64,000 nt of DNA from Bradyrhizobium sp. WBOS07 (lineage in GTDB: Bacteria > Pseudomonadota > Alphaproteobacteria > Rhizobiales > Xanthobacteraceae): contig NZ_CP029008.1 in assembly GCF_024585165.1 (NCBI RefSeq), positions 1,922,001 through 1,986,000 of the forward strand, written 5' to 3'. The first letter of the stretch is position 1. The number at the start of each line of letters is the position of its first letter. The translations under genes and the position numbers were made by a program. The notes beneath the pieces are model-generated. The model saw nothing but the letters and a program-made list of their open reading frames with translations. It had not been told where the DNA came from and did no database searches. Shown piece after piece: positions 45,020 to 54,222 of this stretch.

Positions 45020-45130
45020 CTAGATCCGCGGCTCGTTCTCTTCCGCATCGCCGGCTCGGCGCGTGCGCAGATAGACCAGCGCGATGTTGATGGTCAGCCA
45101 GGCTGCCACCCCTGCAAGCAACCATGCCAC
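45020..45130 (-). CDS. Candidate 36-residue single-pass membrane peptide
   Basis: GTG at 45130, with GAGGG upstream, opens a frame coding one hydrophobic helix (VAWLLAGVAAWLTINIALVY) and a charged tail. The upstream extension of the open frame is polar and repeat-like. Family unknown; low support. Confidence 0.4.
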   Translation of the reverse strand: MAWLLAGVAAWLTINIALVYLRTRRAGDAEENEPRI

Positions 45131-45340
45131 GTTAAACGTTTCCCTCGGATGCCCTTGTCGGGTCGTATCTCCTGATAACAACAGGGGGCGCGACTTATTC
45201 CCGGGATCGGACGGGCCGGCACGATCCGAGCCGCCGGCCAATGCTGGCATCGCGCATCCAGATTTCAAGCTCCGCTCGATCGGAATCGGCGTTACATTGC
45301 CGGCCATATCTGATCGATCTCACATCGGATCGTGGCTGCA

Positions 45341-46582
45341 ATGACATCCGGCCAACCATCGAACCGGACGAAACAAGTCCGCTGCTGCATCGTCGGCGGC
45401 GGACCTGCGGGCATGATGCTCGGCTATCTCCTGGGGCGGGCCGGCATCGAGGTCGTGGTGCTGGAGAAGCATGCGGATTTCTTCCGCGATTTTCGCGGCG
45501 ACACCGTGCACCCCTCGACGCTGCAAGTGATGGACGAGCTCGGCCTGATCGACGGCTTCCTGAAGCTGCCGCATCAGCGCCTGCAGAAGATGGACGGCCT
45601 GTTCGGCGGCACGCCGGTGCGCATCGCCGATCTTTCGCGGCTGCGCACCAAATACCCCTTCATCGCCTTCATGCCGCAATGGGACTTCCTGAATTTCCTG
45701 CGCGAGGCCGGCCGGCGCTTTGCCTCGCTCGAGGTGATGATGAGCACCGAGGCGGTCGATCTGATCCGCCGCGGCGAGACCATCGCCGGCGTGCGTGCGA
45801 AGACGCCTGACGGCCTCATCGACGTCGAAGCCGATCTCACCATCGCCTGCGACGGCCGGCATTCGACCGTGCGCGAGCGCGCGGGCCTCGCGGTCGAGGA
45901 GATCGGCGCGCCGATGGACGTGCTGTGGTTTCGCGCCGGCCGCAGACCCGGCGAGACCGAGAACGTGTTCGCGCGGGTCGAGCCCGGCAAGATGATGATC
46001 ACCTTCGACCGCGGCGACTATTGGCAATGCGCCTATGTCATCGCCAAGGGACAGCACCAGGCGGTGAAGGCGAGGGGGCTGCAGGCGCTGCTCGACGACA
46101 TCGTGCGCATGGCGCCGGTCCTCAAGGCAGGCATTGCCGACGTGAAGAGCTTCGACGACGTCAAGCTGCTGACTGTCGCGATCAACCGGCTGTCGCGCTG
46201 GACGCGGCCGGGCCTGCTTTGCATCGGCGATGCCGCGCACGCGATGTCGCCGGTCGGCGGCGTCGGCGTCAATCTCGCCGTTCAGGATGCTGTCGCGACC
46301 GCCAATCTGCTGGCGGACAAGCTTCAGCTTGGCTGCCCGTCCGAGGGCGAGCTCGATGCCGTCAGGCGCCGCCGCGAGTTCCCGGTGAAGATGACGCAGC
46401 GCATGCAGGTGCTCGTGCAGAACAACATCATCAGCGGCGCCCTGCGGAGCGGCGACCGGCCGCTGAAGGTGCCGCTGATCGTGCGCCTCATCACCGCGCT
46501 GCCATGGCTCCAGGGCATTCCGGCGCGCCTGCTGGCGCTCGGCGTGCGGCCCGAGCACGTGCATTCGAAGGCCGCGCCGTAG
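45341..46582 (+). CDS. FAD-dependent aromatic-ring monooxygenase-like oxidoreductase
   Basis: A 413-residue flavoprotein of the PHBH/UbiH fold: FAD Rossmann motif CCIVGGGPAGMMLGYLLGRA, then RGDTVHPSTL, the second FAD motif CIGDAAHAMSPVGGVGVNLA, and DG-motif ACDGRHSTVRE. Substrate unknown; relatives hydroxylate phenolic rings or quinone precursors. The start is the ATG at 45341; an in-frame GTG at 45332 is an alternative. Confidence 0.88.
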   Translation: MTSGQPSNRTKQVRCCIVGGGPAGMMLGYLLGRAGIEVVVLEKHADFFRDFRGDTVHPSTLQVMDELGLIDGFLKLPHQRLQKMDGLFGGTPVRIADLSRLRTKYPFIAFMPQWDFLNFLREAGRRFASLEVMMSTEAVDLIRRGETIAGVRAKTPDGLIDVEADLTIACDGRHSTVRERAGLAVEEIGAPMDVLWFRAGRRPGETENVFARVEPGKMMITFDRGDYWQCAYVIAKGQHQAVKARGLQALLDDIVRMAPVLKAGIADVKSFDDVKLLTVAINRLSRWTRPGLLCIGDAAHAMSPVGGVGVNLAVQDAVATANLLADKLQLGCPSEGELDAVRRRREFPVKMTQRMQVLVQNNIISGALRSGDRPLKVPLIVRLITALPWLQGIPARLLALGVRPEHVHSKAAP

Positions 46583-46629
46583 CGCAACACATCGGTAGGG
46601 ATAATGTCGCGTTAAATCGCACCTCGGGC

Positions 46630-46645
46630 GTTGCAGGTCTGCAAC
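46630..46645. promoter_or_regulatory. Palindromic site upstream of outer-membrane gene
   Basis: GTTGCAG-GT-CTGCAAC is a 7-bp perfect inverted repeat, 117 bp before the barrel gene at 46762. It may be an operator. Confidence 0.4.
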
Positions 46646-46761
46646 AGCGCGGGCGGATTTGTGGACCTGCGTGGGGCCGCGCGCCACGTTAACTCTGTTG
46701 ATTCCAATTTTAGTAACGCCCGTCTGTGACCGTGCGCCCATCAAAGGACACGGGGTGTACC

Positions 46762-47529
46762 ATGCGTAACAAGTTGATTGCCGCCTTCGCCTGCACGACC
46801 GCTCTGGTTTCGACCGGTGCTGCTTCCGCCGCCGATCTCGGCGCGCGCTACAACAAGGCGCCCGCCTATGTGGAGCCGCTGTTCACCTGGACCGGCTTCT
46901 ATGTCGGCGGCCACATCGGCGGTGCATGGACCAACGAGCAGTTCATCAACAACGGGATCGGCGCGCCGTTCGGCGACCTCGTCCCGGGCCAGGGCTATCG
47001 TCAGCGCAGCTCGGGGGTCATGGGCGGCGCCCAGATCGGCTACAACTGGCAGGCCAACAACTACGTGTTCGGCATGGAAGGCACGATCTCCGGCCTCGAC
47101 AACCACGGTTCGTTCACGAACACCGCGTTCGGTGCCGGGGACGACGTGTTCTCCTGGCGCGCCAACGTGCTCGCGACCATCGTCGGCCGCGCCGGCTTCG
47201 CCGTGCAGAACAACCTGTTCTACATCAAGGGCGGCTATGCCGGCGTGAACAACCGTCTCTCGGTGACCGACACGGTCGGCCCGGCGACGGGCTCGGGCGG
47301 ACAGACCCACTGGGCCAACGGCTGGACGGTCGGCGCCGGCTGGGAATACGGCGTCACCCGCAACTGGATCGTCGGCCTCGAATACAACTACGCCGCCTTC
47401 GGCAGCCAAACCTATCAGCTCGGCGGCACGGCGGGTAACTACACCTTCGACGCCAAGCCGCGCGACATCCAATGGGCCGTCGTGCGCGCGAGCTACAAGT
47501 TCGACGCCCCGACCATCGCCCGTTACTGA
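46762..47529 (+). CDS. Outer-membrane beta-barrel protein (Omp25/RopB-like)
   Basis: A 255-residue protein with a signal peptide (SAA cleavage near residue 22, ASAADLGAR). It then has WTGFYVGGHIGGAWTNEQF and alternating strands ending WAVVRASYKFDAPTIARY with a terminal aromatic residue, the signal for outer-membrane assembly. It is a small eight-strand-type barrel, common as surface protein in rhizobia. It has its own terminator at 47584. One of three paralogs in 4 kb. Confidence 0.87.
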   Translation: MRNKLIAAFACTTALVSTGAASAADLGARYNKAPAYVEPLFTWTGFYVGGHIGGAWTNEQFINNGIGAPFGDLVPGQGYRQRSSGVMGGAQIGYNWQANNYVFGMEGTISGLDNHGSFTNTAFGAGDDVFSWRANVLATIVGRAGFAVQNNLFYIKGGYAGVNNRLSVTDTVGPATGSGGQTHWANGWTVGAGWEYGVTRNWIVGLEYNYAAFGSQTYQLGGTAGNYTFDAKPRDIQWAVVRASYKFDAPTIARY

Positions 47530-47583
47530 GCACGTCGACGACGCAACGCGACCAACGATCAAGAAAAGCACTGCCAAATTCAA

Positions 47584-47613
47584 AAGCCCCGGCTTGGTCC
47601 GGGGCTTCTTTTT
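47584..47613 (+). terminator. Terminator after the first barrel gene
   Basis: AAGCCCCGG pairs with CCGGGGCTT around CTTGGT, then CTTTTTT. Confidence 0.92.
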
Positions 47614-47812
47614 TGCGCGGTGAAAGACATTCCTTGCGTGGAGAGAAACGTCAATCTCACAGACCCTTGCGTGATCCGAATGCCACTTTCTCCTGAATAG
47701 CGCACGGGAACCGGAGCGCAGCGCGGATTCACTCTCGCGGCGCGAGCGGCGCCACGTATAAATTCGTCGCTAGACCATTTCGCTTCGTTGCAACTTTGTC
47801 TGGGGCAATACG

Positions 47813-48532
47813 ATGAAAAGGGCTTTGGCTTTCGCAGGAATGATGTCTCTTCTGATCGGCGCGCCCGGCATCGCGACGGCAGCCGACATGGCAGTCAAGG
47901 CTGCGCCGATCGCGCCGCCGGTGGCGATCTACAACTGGACCGGCTTCTACATCGGCGCGTTCGGCGGATATGGCTGGGGCGACCACGATCGCCTCAACGA
48001 CGCCGGTTTTGCGAACAGCTACAGCTCGAGCGGCGGCATCGCCGGCGGCCTCGCCGGCTACAATTGGCAGATCAGGAACTTCGTGCTCGGCGTCGAAGGC
48101 GATATCGCCTGGGCCGACATCAAGGGCGACGACAATTTCGTCGGCGGGAACAGGGACGAGACCACGCTGCGCTGGGTCGGCACCATCCGTGGCCGGGCCG
48201 GCATTGCCTTCGACAAATGGCTGCTCTTCGCGACGGGCGGCTGGGCCTATGGCCAGCAGCGCCACGTGAACACGGATCTTTTGCTCGGTGTTGATGCCTT
48301 CTCAACGAACACCAACGGCTGGACGGCGGGTGCGGGCGTGGAATACGCCTTTGCTCCGAACTGGCTCGGCAAGGTCGAGTATCGCTATTACGATTTCGAG
48401 CGCTATCGCCGCGCCGGCGTGCCGTTGGTCACGCCCAACGGCAATGTTCCCTACAGCGTCGCCAGCCAGTACCATACCGTCACGGTCGGCGTCAGTTACA
48501 AGTTCGGCGGCCCCGTGATGGCGAAGTACTGA
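47813..48532 (+). CDS. Outer-membrane beta-barrel protein (Omp25/RopB-like)
   Basis: A 239-residue paralog of the gene at 46762. It has a signal peptide ending TAAD, then WTGFYIGAFGGYGWGDHDRL and a C-terminal strand YHTVTVGVSYKFGGPVMAKY with terminal Tyr. It carries its own terminator at 48553, so it is a separate unit. Confidence 0.88.
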   Translation: MKRALAFAGMMSLLIGAPGIATAADMAVKAAPIAPPVAIYNWTGFYIGAFGGYGWGDHDRLNDAGFANSYSSSGGIAGGLAGYNWQIRNFVLGVEGDIAWADIKGDDNFVGGNRDETTLRWVGTIRGRAGIAFDKWLLFATGGWAYGQQRHVNTDLLLGVDAFSTNTNGWTAGAGVEYAFAPNWLGKVEYRYYDFERYRRAGVPLVTPNGNVPYSVASQYHTVTVGVSYKFGGPVMAKY

Positions 48533-48552
48533 TCGCGGCAGGCTTTAGACTC

Positions 48553-48584
48553 AAGAGCCCCGGCAGGGATGCCGGGGCTCTTTT
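48553..48584 (+). terminator. Terminator after the second barrel gene
   Basis: AAGAGCCCCGGC pairs with GCCGGGGCTCTT around AGGGAT, ending in a T-run. Confidence 0.92.
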
Positions 48585-48606
48585 CATGCGTCGCGTCGCG
48601 CGCGCC

Positions 48607-49377
48607 TCAGGCCATCACCGAGAAGCCGCCGTCGACGGGGATCGCGGTGCCCGTGACGAAGTTCGATGCGGGCGATGCCAGGAACACGGCGATGCCTGAG
48701 AAGTCGTCGATGTCGCCCCAGCGCCCCGCCGGCGTGCGCGCCAGCACCCGCTCGTGCAATCCCGACACCTGCTGCCGCGCGCCGCGGGTGAGGTCGGTAT
48801 CGATCCAGCCCGGCAGGATCGCATTGACCTGGATGTTGTCGGGCGCCCAGGCATTGGCGCAGGCGCGCGTGTACTGCACGATGCCGCCCTTGCTCGCCGC
48901 ATAGGCGGTGGCGAAGCTCGCGCCGAAGATCGACATCATCGAGCCGATGTTGATCACCTTGCCGTTGCCGGACGCCTTCAGGTGCGGATAGGCGAGCTTC
49001 GAGCACAGGAAGGCGCTGGTGAGGTTGGTCTCGATCACCTTGTTCCACTCGTCGAGCTCGAGCTCGTGCGGCGGCTTGCGGATGCTCATGCCGGCGTTGT
49101 TGACGAGGATGTCGATGCGGCCGAGATCCTTCAGCACGCGGGCAATCATGGCTTCGATCGCGGCCCTGTCGGTGACGTCGGTCGCAACCGCGATCGCCTT
49201 GATGCCGCGCCGGCCGAGATCCTCGACGGCTGCTTTGGATTTCGCCTCGTTGCGCCCGACCACGGCGATGTCGGCGCCTGCATCGGCAAGACCGCGCGCC
49301 ATGCCGAGGCCGATGCCGCCATTGCCTCCTGTGACGATCGCGACCTTGCCGCGGAGATCGAACCGGCTGGATGTCAT
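48607..49377 (-). CDS. SDR-family oxidoreductase
   Basis: A 256-residue classical short-chain dehydrogenase. The NAD(P) site is VTGGNGGIGLGMARG, NNAG appears as LVNNAGMSIR, and the catalytic Ser/Tyr/Lys are in INIGSMMSIFG and AYAASKGG. The end GTAIPVDGGFSVMA is typical. The start at 49377 removes an unrelated upstream extension. Substrate unknown; glucose or 2-deoxygluconate dehydrogenases are relatives. Confidence 0.92.
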   Translation of the reverse strand: MTSSRFDLRGKVAIVTGGNGGIGLGMARGLADAGADIAVVGRNEAKSKAAVEDLGRRGIKAIAVATDVTDRAAIEAMIARVLKDLGRIDILVNNAGMSIRKPPHELELDEWNKVIETNLTSAFLCSKLAYPHLKASGNGKVINIGSMMSIFGASFATAYAASKGGIVQYTRACANAWAPDNIQVNAILPGWIDTDLTRGARQQVSGLHERVLARTPAGRWGDIDDFSGIAVFLASPASNFVTGTAIPVDGGFSVMA

Positions 49378-49397
49378 GCTTTCATGTCCTGATTGTT

Positions 49398-49583
49398 CTA
49401 TTGGTTGCTCTGCCAGATCAGCACCAGCCCGAAGCCGGCCATGGCGGCGCCATAGCCGGCCCATTGCAGCTGGCTGACCATGAAGCTCGATTTCGGCCAG
49501 GGGACGGTGCCGGTGCCCTGGCCGATCCAGAGCAGCCCGATGGCGGTTGCAAACAGGCCTGCGACAAGCAGAAATCTGCGCAT
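49398..49583 (-). CDS. Small two-helix membrane protein, unknown function
   Basis: A 61-residue protein starting MRRFLLVAGLFATAIGLLWI, with a polar turn (GQGTGTVPWPKSSFM) and a second helix (GYGAAMAGFGLVLIW). A strong GGAGGA precedes the ATG. It lies just upstream of the SDR gene (20 bp) on the same strand and may share its transcript. The family is not known to me. Confidence 0.72.
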   Translation of the reverse strand: MRRFLLVAGLFATAIGLLWIGQGTGTVPWPKSSFMVSQLQWAGYGAAMAGFGLVLIWQSNQ

Positions 49584-49831
49584 GCGTTCCTCCATCGATC
49601 CGCTTCTGTCGCGACTCGCGGCGTGAAGGATCTGCTGCGGCCTCGAAAGCTTGGGCGCACAGTAACCGCAGCTCTGGTTTGGATACAATGGCGTGCCGGC
49701 CCGAGCCGCCGCGGACCGCATGCGGCAATGCACGGGGCGGGGCGACACCGACGCAGCATGGGTGGCGATGGTGGCCGAGTTCGCTTTGTGCGGTCGCCGA
49801 GGGCGAGCAGCGCCTGCCGACACTCCATAAC

Positions 49832-49860
49832 GAAAAAGCCCCGGACGATGCCGGGGCTTT
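49832..49860 (-). terminator. Terminator after the third barrel gene
   Basis: On the minus strand AAAGCCCCGG pairs with CCGGGGCTTT around CATCGT, with a T-run. Confidence 0.9.
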
Positions 49861-49882
49861 GACGTCTGAACTTGCGTTCGGA

Positions 49883-50665
49883 TCAGTACTTGGCGACGAC
49901 CGGACCGGTCCAGTTGAAGCGGTAGACCAGCGAGGTCGAGATCGTCTGGTTCCAGTGGGTGGCGCGAATGTCGCGGCCGACCAGCGTGTTGGTCACATCA
50001 AACAGCTCGTTCTGAGTCTTGCCGTTGTAGAAGGCCGAACGATACTCGGTCTTCATGAACCAGCCGGGCGAGGTGATGCCGAAGAAGTTCAGGCTGTTCT
50101 CGACGCCGCCACCGATGAACCAGCCGTGACGGTCGTAACCGTCGAGATGGATACCGGCCGGAGTGCCGGCGAGGTTGGTGAAGTTGGTACGGCCGAAATG
50201 CGCGCCCGAGTAACCGCCGTTGACGTAGGAGAGAACGTTCGGCGCAACCAGCCAACCGAGGCGCACACCAGCAGCCCACGAGGTTTCCAGCTTCTGAGAG
50301 CCGGTGAGGCCAGCGATCGGGTCCTGGATGGTGCCCTTGATGCTGCCGAACTGACCGTCAGCGAACACACCGGCGACCCAGGTGCCGCTGAACTGCCAGT
50401 CATAACCGGCACCAACGGTGCCGAACCAGCCCGAGCCGCCCTGGCGCTGATCGATCGTCAGCGGAATGGCGCCGACCGTGGTCTGAACATGCTGGTCGGT
50501 GTTCGAGAGGCCGCCGCCGCCGCCGCCGAAAACGTAGAAGCCGGTCCAGTTGGCGACGGGCGCCGGCATCGGGGCCTTCGCGTAGGGACGGGCGCCGAGG
50601 TCGGCGGCCGAGGCCGAACCGGTCATCGCGGCAACCGCGGTCAGTGCGAGCAAAATCTTCTTCAT
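49883..50665 (-). CDS. Outer-membrane beta-barrel protein (Omp25/RopB-like)
   Basis: A 260-residue protein with signal peptide MKKILLALTAVAAMTGSASA, then WTGFYVFGGGGGGLSNTDQH, and a C-terminal strand TSLVYRFNWTGPVVAKY. It is the third barrel gene of the group, opposite in strand to the other two. It has its own minus-strand terminator at 49832. Confidence 0.88.
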   Translation of the reverse strand: MKKILLALTAVAAMTGSASAADLGARPYAKAPMPAPVANWTGFYVFGGGGGGLSNTDQHVQTTVGAIPLTIDQRQGGSGWFGTVGAGYDWQFSGTWVAGVFADGQFGSIKGTIQDPIAGLTGSQKLETSWAAGVRLGWLVAPNVLSYVNGGYSGAHFGRTNFTNLAGTPAGIHLDGYDRHGWFIGGGVENSLNFFGITSPGWFMKTEYRSAFYNGKTQNELFDVTNTLVGRDIRATHWNQTISTSLVYRFNWTGPVVAKY

Positions 50666-51104
50666 GTCAAAATCCCCAACCTTGGTCTGTCGTAGCGCGA
50701 GCGCACTGAAGTTCGTGTCATCTGATGACCCGGACTATAGACGTTTCCCGCCGAAATGCTGTTGCCGGGCAGGCACAGTCGCCCGAAAACGCCAGGAGCG
50801 CGCATTTGGGGCCTGAAGTGCCAAAATCAGCAATAACGATGTAGATTCAATGCCTTGAGAAAAATATCGCGCGGCCAATTCGGGTAGGGTTTCGTTAGGA
50901 AATTCGGCCTTCTCCGAGATCGATGCCGTGCCGCCACGGTCCGATCACCGTGAGTCGGTGGCCGAATCGCAGCCACCGTGCCGGGAATCGCCCGACACGA
51001 AGCGGCGGTAGGCCGGTATACCCTGCAAAGAACGAGGGCCGCCCAAAACGAAGAGCCCCGGCGTCCGGCCGGGGCTCTCGAGTGGAGTGCGACAATGCTG
51101 GCGC
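50666..51104. other. Intergenic region, about 440 bp
   Basis: It holds the upstream region of the third barrel gene and the parE terminator. A possible -10 box (TATAGT on the minus strand near 50740) was seen. No supported gene. Confidence 0.5.
51052..51078 (-). terminator. Terminator of parE
   Basis: AGAGCCCCGG pairs with CCGGGGCTCT around CGTCCGG; on the minus strand it follows the parE stop by 26 bp. Confidence 0.75.
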
Positions 51105-53147
51105 TCAGACGTCCAGCAGCTCTTCGCTGGCAAATTCAGCCTTGTCCGAGATGAAGGCAAAACGCGCCTCCGCCTTGGTGCCCATCAGGCGCTCCACCGA
51201 ATCGGCGGTGGTGTCCCGGTCGTCGGGCAGCAGGACCACCTTGAGCAGGGTCCGCTTGGCCGGATCCATGGTGGTCTCCTTGAGCTGCGCCGGCATCATC
51301 TCGCCGAGGCCTTTGAAACGGTTCACCTCGACCTTCGCGTTGGCGTTGAAGACGGTCTTGATCAGCTCGTCCTTGTGCTTGTCGTCGCGCGCGTAGACCG
51401 ACTTCGTGCCGTGGGTCAGCTTGTAGAGCGGCGGCACCGCGAGAAAGAGATGTCCTTCGTCGATCAGCTTCGGCATCTGCCGGTAGAAGAAGGTGATCAA
51501 GAGCGAAGCGATGTGCGCGCCGTCGACGTCGGCGTCGGTCATGATGATGATGCGCTGGTAGCGCAGATCCTCTTCGCGATATTGCAGCAGCTGGCCGCAG
51601 CCGATGGCCTGCACCAGATCGGAGAGCTGTGCGTTGGCCGTCAGCTTGTCCTTGCCGGCGGACGCGACGTTGAGGATTTTTCCGCGCAATGGCAGCACCG
51701 CTTGCGTCTTGCGGTCGCGCGCCTGCTTGGCGCTGCCACCGGCCGAGTCGCCTTCGACGATGAAGAGCTCGGAGCCTTCGGTGCCGGCGTCGGTGCAGTC
51801 GGCGAGCTTGCCGGGCAGGCGCAGCTTCTTGCCGGCGGTCTTGCGCGCGGTTTCCTTTTCCTGGCGGCGCCGCAGCCGCTCCTCGGCGCGGTCGATCACG
51901 AAGTCGAGCAGCCGGTTGGCCATGTTCGGATTGCCCGACAGCCAATGGTCGAACGGATCCTTCATGGCCTGTTCGACGATGCGTTGTGCTTCGGCGGTGG
52001 CGAGACGGTCCTTGGTCTGGCCCTGGAATTCGGGCTCGCGCACGAATACGGACAGCATCACGGCCGCGCCCACCATGACGTCTTCAGAGGTGATGGACGA
52101 GGCGCGCTTGCCCTGGCCGACGCGCTCGGCGTGATCCTTCAGGCCGCGGAGCAGCGCGCTGCGCAGGCCGGATTCGTGCGTGCCGCCGTCGGGCGTCGGG
52201 ACGGTGTTGGTGTACGACGAGAGGAAGCCGTCCGCATCCGCGGTCCAGGCCACCGCCCATTCGCAGGCGCCATGCGCGCCGTTGCGGCCCGACTTGCCGG
52301 AGAAGATGTCGGGATGCACCAGCGTGTCGGCGTGGATCGCCGCCGCCAGATAATCCTTGAGGCCGCCAGGGAAATGGAACGTGGCTTCCGCCGGCACGTC
52401 CTCGACGCCCTTGAGCAGCTCGGGCGCGCAGTTCCAGCGGATCTCGACGCCGCCGAACAGATAGGCCTTCGAGCGCGTCATCTTGAACAGGCGCTGTGGC
52501 TTGAAGGCGGCCTTGGGCCCGAAGATGTCGGTGTCGGGCTTGAAGCGCACGCGCGTGCCGCGGCGGTTGTTGACCTTGCCGAGGTCCTCGAGCTTACCCT
52601 TGGGATGGCCGCGCTCGAAAATCATGCGGTGCAGCTTCTGGCCGCGCGCGACCTCGACCTCGAGCCGCGAGGAGAGGGCGTTCACCACGGAGATGCCGAC
52701 GCCGTGCAGACCGCCGGAGGTCTCGTAGACCTTGCTGTCGAACTTACCGCCCGAATGCAGCGTGCACATGATTACTTCGAGCGCCGACTTCTTCGGGAAC
52801 TTCGGATGCGGATCGATCGGGATGCCGCGGCCGTTGTCGGTGACGGTCAGGAACCCGTCCGCACTCAGCTCGACGCCGATGAAGGTCGCATGTCCGGCCA
52901 GCGCCTCGTCCATCGAGTTGTCGATGACCTCGGCGAACAGATGATGCAAAGCCTTCTCATCGGTGCCGCCGATATACATGCCCGGCCGGCGCCGCACCGG
53001 TTCCAGGCCTTCGAGCACCTCGATGTCGGCGGCGGTGTAGTCGGCTTCGCCGCCGCTTCCGCGCGGCGCCGGCCGGGCGGCCCGGGGCTTCGGCTCGTCG
53101 CCGCCGAAAAAATCGTCGTTTGCTTTGGGTTTCAACTGCTTGGACAT
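51105..53147 (-). CDS. parE: DNA topoisomerase IV subunit B
   Basis: A 680-residue GyrB/ParE protein. The GHKL ATPase motifs are EVIDNSMDEA, DNGRGIPID and SGGLHGVGISVVNAL. The transducer domain comes next. The TOPRIM domain has VEGDSAGGSAKQARDR and IIIMTDADVDGAHI, and the C-terminal motif is NRFKGLGEMMPAQLKETTMD. The short (about 40-residue) N-terminal extension is typical of alphaproteobacteria. It decatenates daughter chromosomes with ParC. The antisense strand is open across most of the gene, a codon-bias effect. Confidence 0.95.
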   Translation of the reverse strand: MSKQLKPKANDDFFGGDEPKPRAARPAPRGSGGEADYTAADIEVLEGLEPVRRRPGMYIGGTDEKALHHLFAEVIDNSMDEALAGHATFIGVELSADGFLTVTDNGRGIPIDPHPKFPKKSALEVIMCTLHSGGKFDSKVYETSGGLHGVGISVVNALSSRLEVEVARGQKLHRMIFERGHPKGKLEDLGKVNNRRGTRVRFKPDTDIFGPKAAFKPQRLFKMTRSKAYLFGGVEIRWNCAPELLKGVEDVPAEATFHFPGGLKDYLAAAIHADTLVHPDIFSGKSGRNGAHGACEWAVAWTADADGFLSSYTNTVPTPDGGTHESGLRSALLRGLKDHAERVGQGKRASSITSEDVMVGAAVMLSVFVREPEFQGQTKDRLATAEAQRIVEQAMKDPFDHWLSGNPNMANRLLDFVIDRAEERLRRRQEKETARKTAGKKLRLPGKLADCTDAGTEGSELFIVEGDSAGGSAKQARDRKTQAVLPLRGKILNVASAGKDKLTANAQLSDLVQAIGCGQLLQYREEDLRYQRIIIMTDADVDGAHIASLLITFFYRQMPKLIDEGHLFLAVPPLYKLTHGTKSVYARDDKHKDELIKTVFNANAKVEVNRFKGLGEMMPAQLKETTMDPAKRTLLKVVLLPDDRDTTADSVERLMGTKAEARFAFISDKAEFASEELLDV

Positions 53148-53334
53148 ATATCTTGATGCGTTTTGAGGGCCGCATAAGCGGCGAATCGATTTGGCCGACT
53201 ATGCCACTTCTGACCGGGAAAGGTTATCGCAGGGGCGGGCCGGGCGCTGTGTTGGGAGCCAATCCCGACGATTTTACGCCGCAGACCATCCATTCCCGGC
53301 AATTTGACGGTTCGCCAGGCGTCTTGTGGGGCTT

Positions 53335-53351
53335 TGTGACTTGATGTCACA
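53335..53351. promoter_or_regulatory. Palindrome upstream of the dedA-like gene
   Basis: TGTGAC-TTGAT-GTCACA, 6-bp arms, 70 bp before the start at 53421. The spacing differs from the CRP consensus. It may be an operator for an unknown regulator. Confidence 0.35.
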
Positions 53352-53420
53352 CAAGTGCTTGGCTTACCAGTCTTTTTGATCGAGCAGCACCTTGAGACGG
53401 GGCGGGAAGGCTAATTTTTG

Positions 53421-53951
53421 ATGGAGCAGTTTGCGCACGCCCTGGTCGATTTTGTGCGCGTTCACCAGGCTTGGGCAGCCCCGATTGTGTTCCTGCTCGC
53501 CTTCGGGGAGTCGCTCGCCTTCATCTCGCTGCTGGTTCCGGCCTGGGGCGCGCTGGTCGCGATCGGTGCGCTGATCGGCGTGAGCGGCATCAGCTTCTAT
53601 CCGGTCTGGATCGCCGGCGGCCTCGGCGCGGCGCTGGGCGACTGGGTCTCCTACTGGTTCGGCTATCGCTACAAGGAAAAGGTCGCCGAGATGTGGCCGC
53701 TCTCGCGCTATCCGGGACTGTTGCCCAGAGGCGAGGCCTTCGTGCGCAGCTGGGGCATCCCCAGCATCTTCATCGGCCGCTTCTTCGGCCCCTTGCGCGC
53801 CTCGGTGCCGCTCGCGGCCGGCATTTTCGAGATGCCCTATTGGAGCTTCCAGGTCGCCAATTTCGTCTCGGCCCTGCTCTGGTCCGCCGTGCTCCTGCTG
53901 TTCGGCGACGTGCTCGCCAAGATCATGGAATGGATCTGGCGGGTGATCTAG
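53421..53951 (+). CDS. DedA-family membrane protein
   Basis: A 176-residue inner-membrane protein with the DedA/SNARE-associated fold: FGESLAFISLLVPAWGALVA, GAALGDWVSYWFGYRYKEKV, and the re-entrant motif FIGRFFGPLRASVPLAAGIF with conserved arginines. The family flips undecaprenyl or other phospholipids across the membrane. Flanked by a palindrome and a short family B repeat. Confidence 0.9.
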   Translation: MEQFAHALVDFVRVHQAWAAPIVFLLAFGESLAFISLLVPAWGALVAIGALIGVSGISFYPVWIAGGLGAALGDWVSYWFGYRYKEKVAEMWPLSRYPGLLPRGEAFVRSWGIPSIFIGRFFGPLRASVPLAAGIFEMPYWSFQVANFVSALLWSAVLLLFGDVLAKIMEWIWRVI

Positions 53952-53956
53952 GTCCC

Positions 53957-53996
53957 GTCATTCCGCGTTCGATGCTCTGCATCGCCCCGGAATGAC
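53957..53996. repeat. Palindromic repeat element, family B, short form
   Basis: GTCATTCCG at one end and CGGAATGAC at the other are exact inverse complements (GTCATTCCGCG / CCCCGGAATGAC), as in the long copy at 24630-24730. It follows the dedA-like gene by 5 bp. Confidence 0.8.
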
Positions 53997-54222
53997 GATC
54001 GTCACCTTGACGGGAACCGGATCTCGCTTTATAGCCGCGCGCCATGATCAACGCCGCGACCATCCTGTTCGCCCGTCGCCGCCGCCGCATCTTAGCGGTT
54101 TGGGCGGTCGATCGCGTTTGAGATCATCGTCTTTGCCGCTGGATCCGATCCGCGGCATTCTCTCTCCTGTCAGCGCGATCTGATCCGGTGGCTCCCCCGA
54201 GGAGGCCCAGCAGGAGACCACG

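Noticed and set aside
51087..53156. 689-codon plus-strand frame antisense to parE
   Set aside because: The protein is low-complexity and Arg/Leu rich, with no motifs; parE on the opposite strand has every expected motif.
53335..53351. CRP/FNR site
   Set aside because: TGTGAC-N5-GTCACA does not match the spacing of the known CRP or FNR consensus, so it is reported only as a palindrome.
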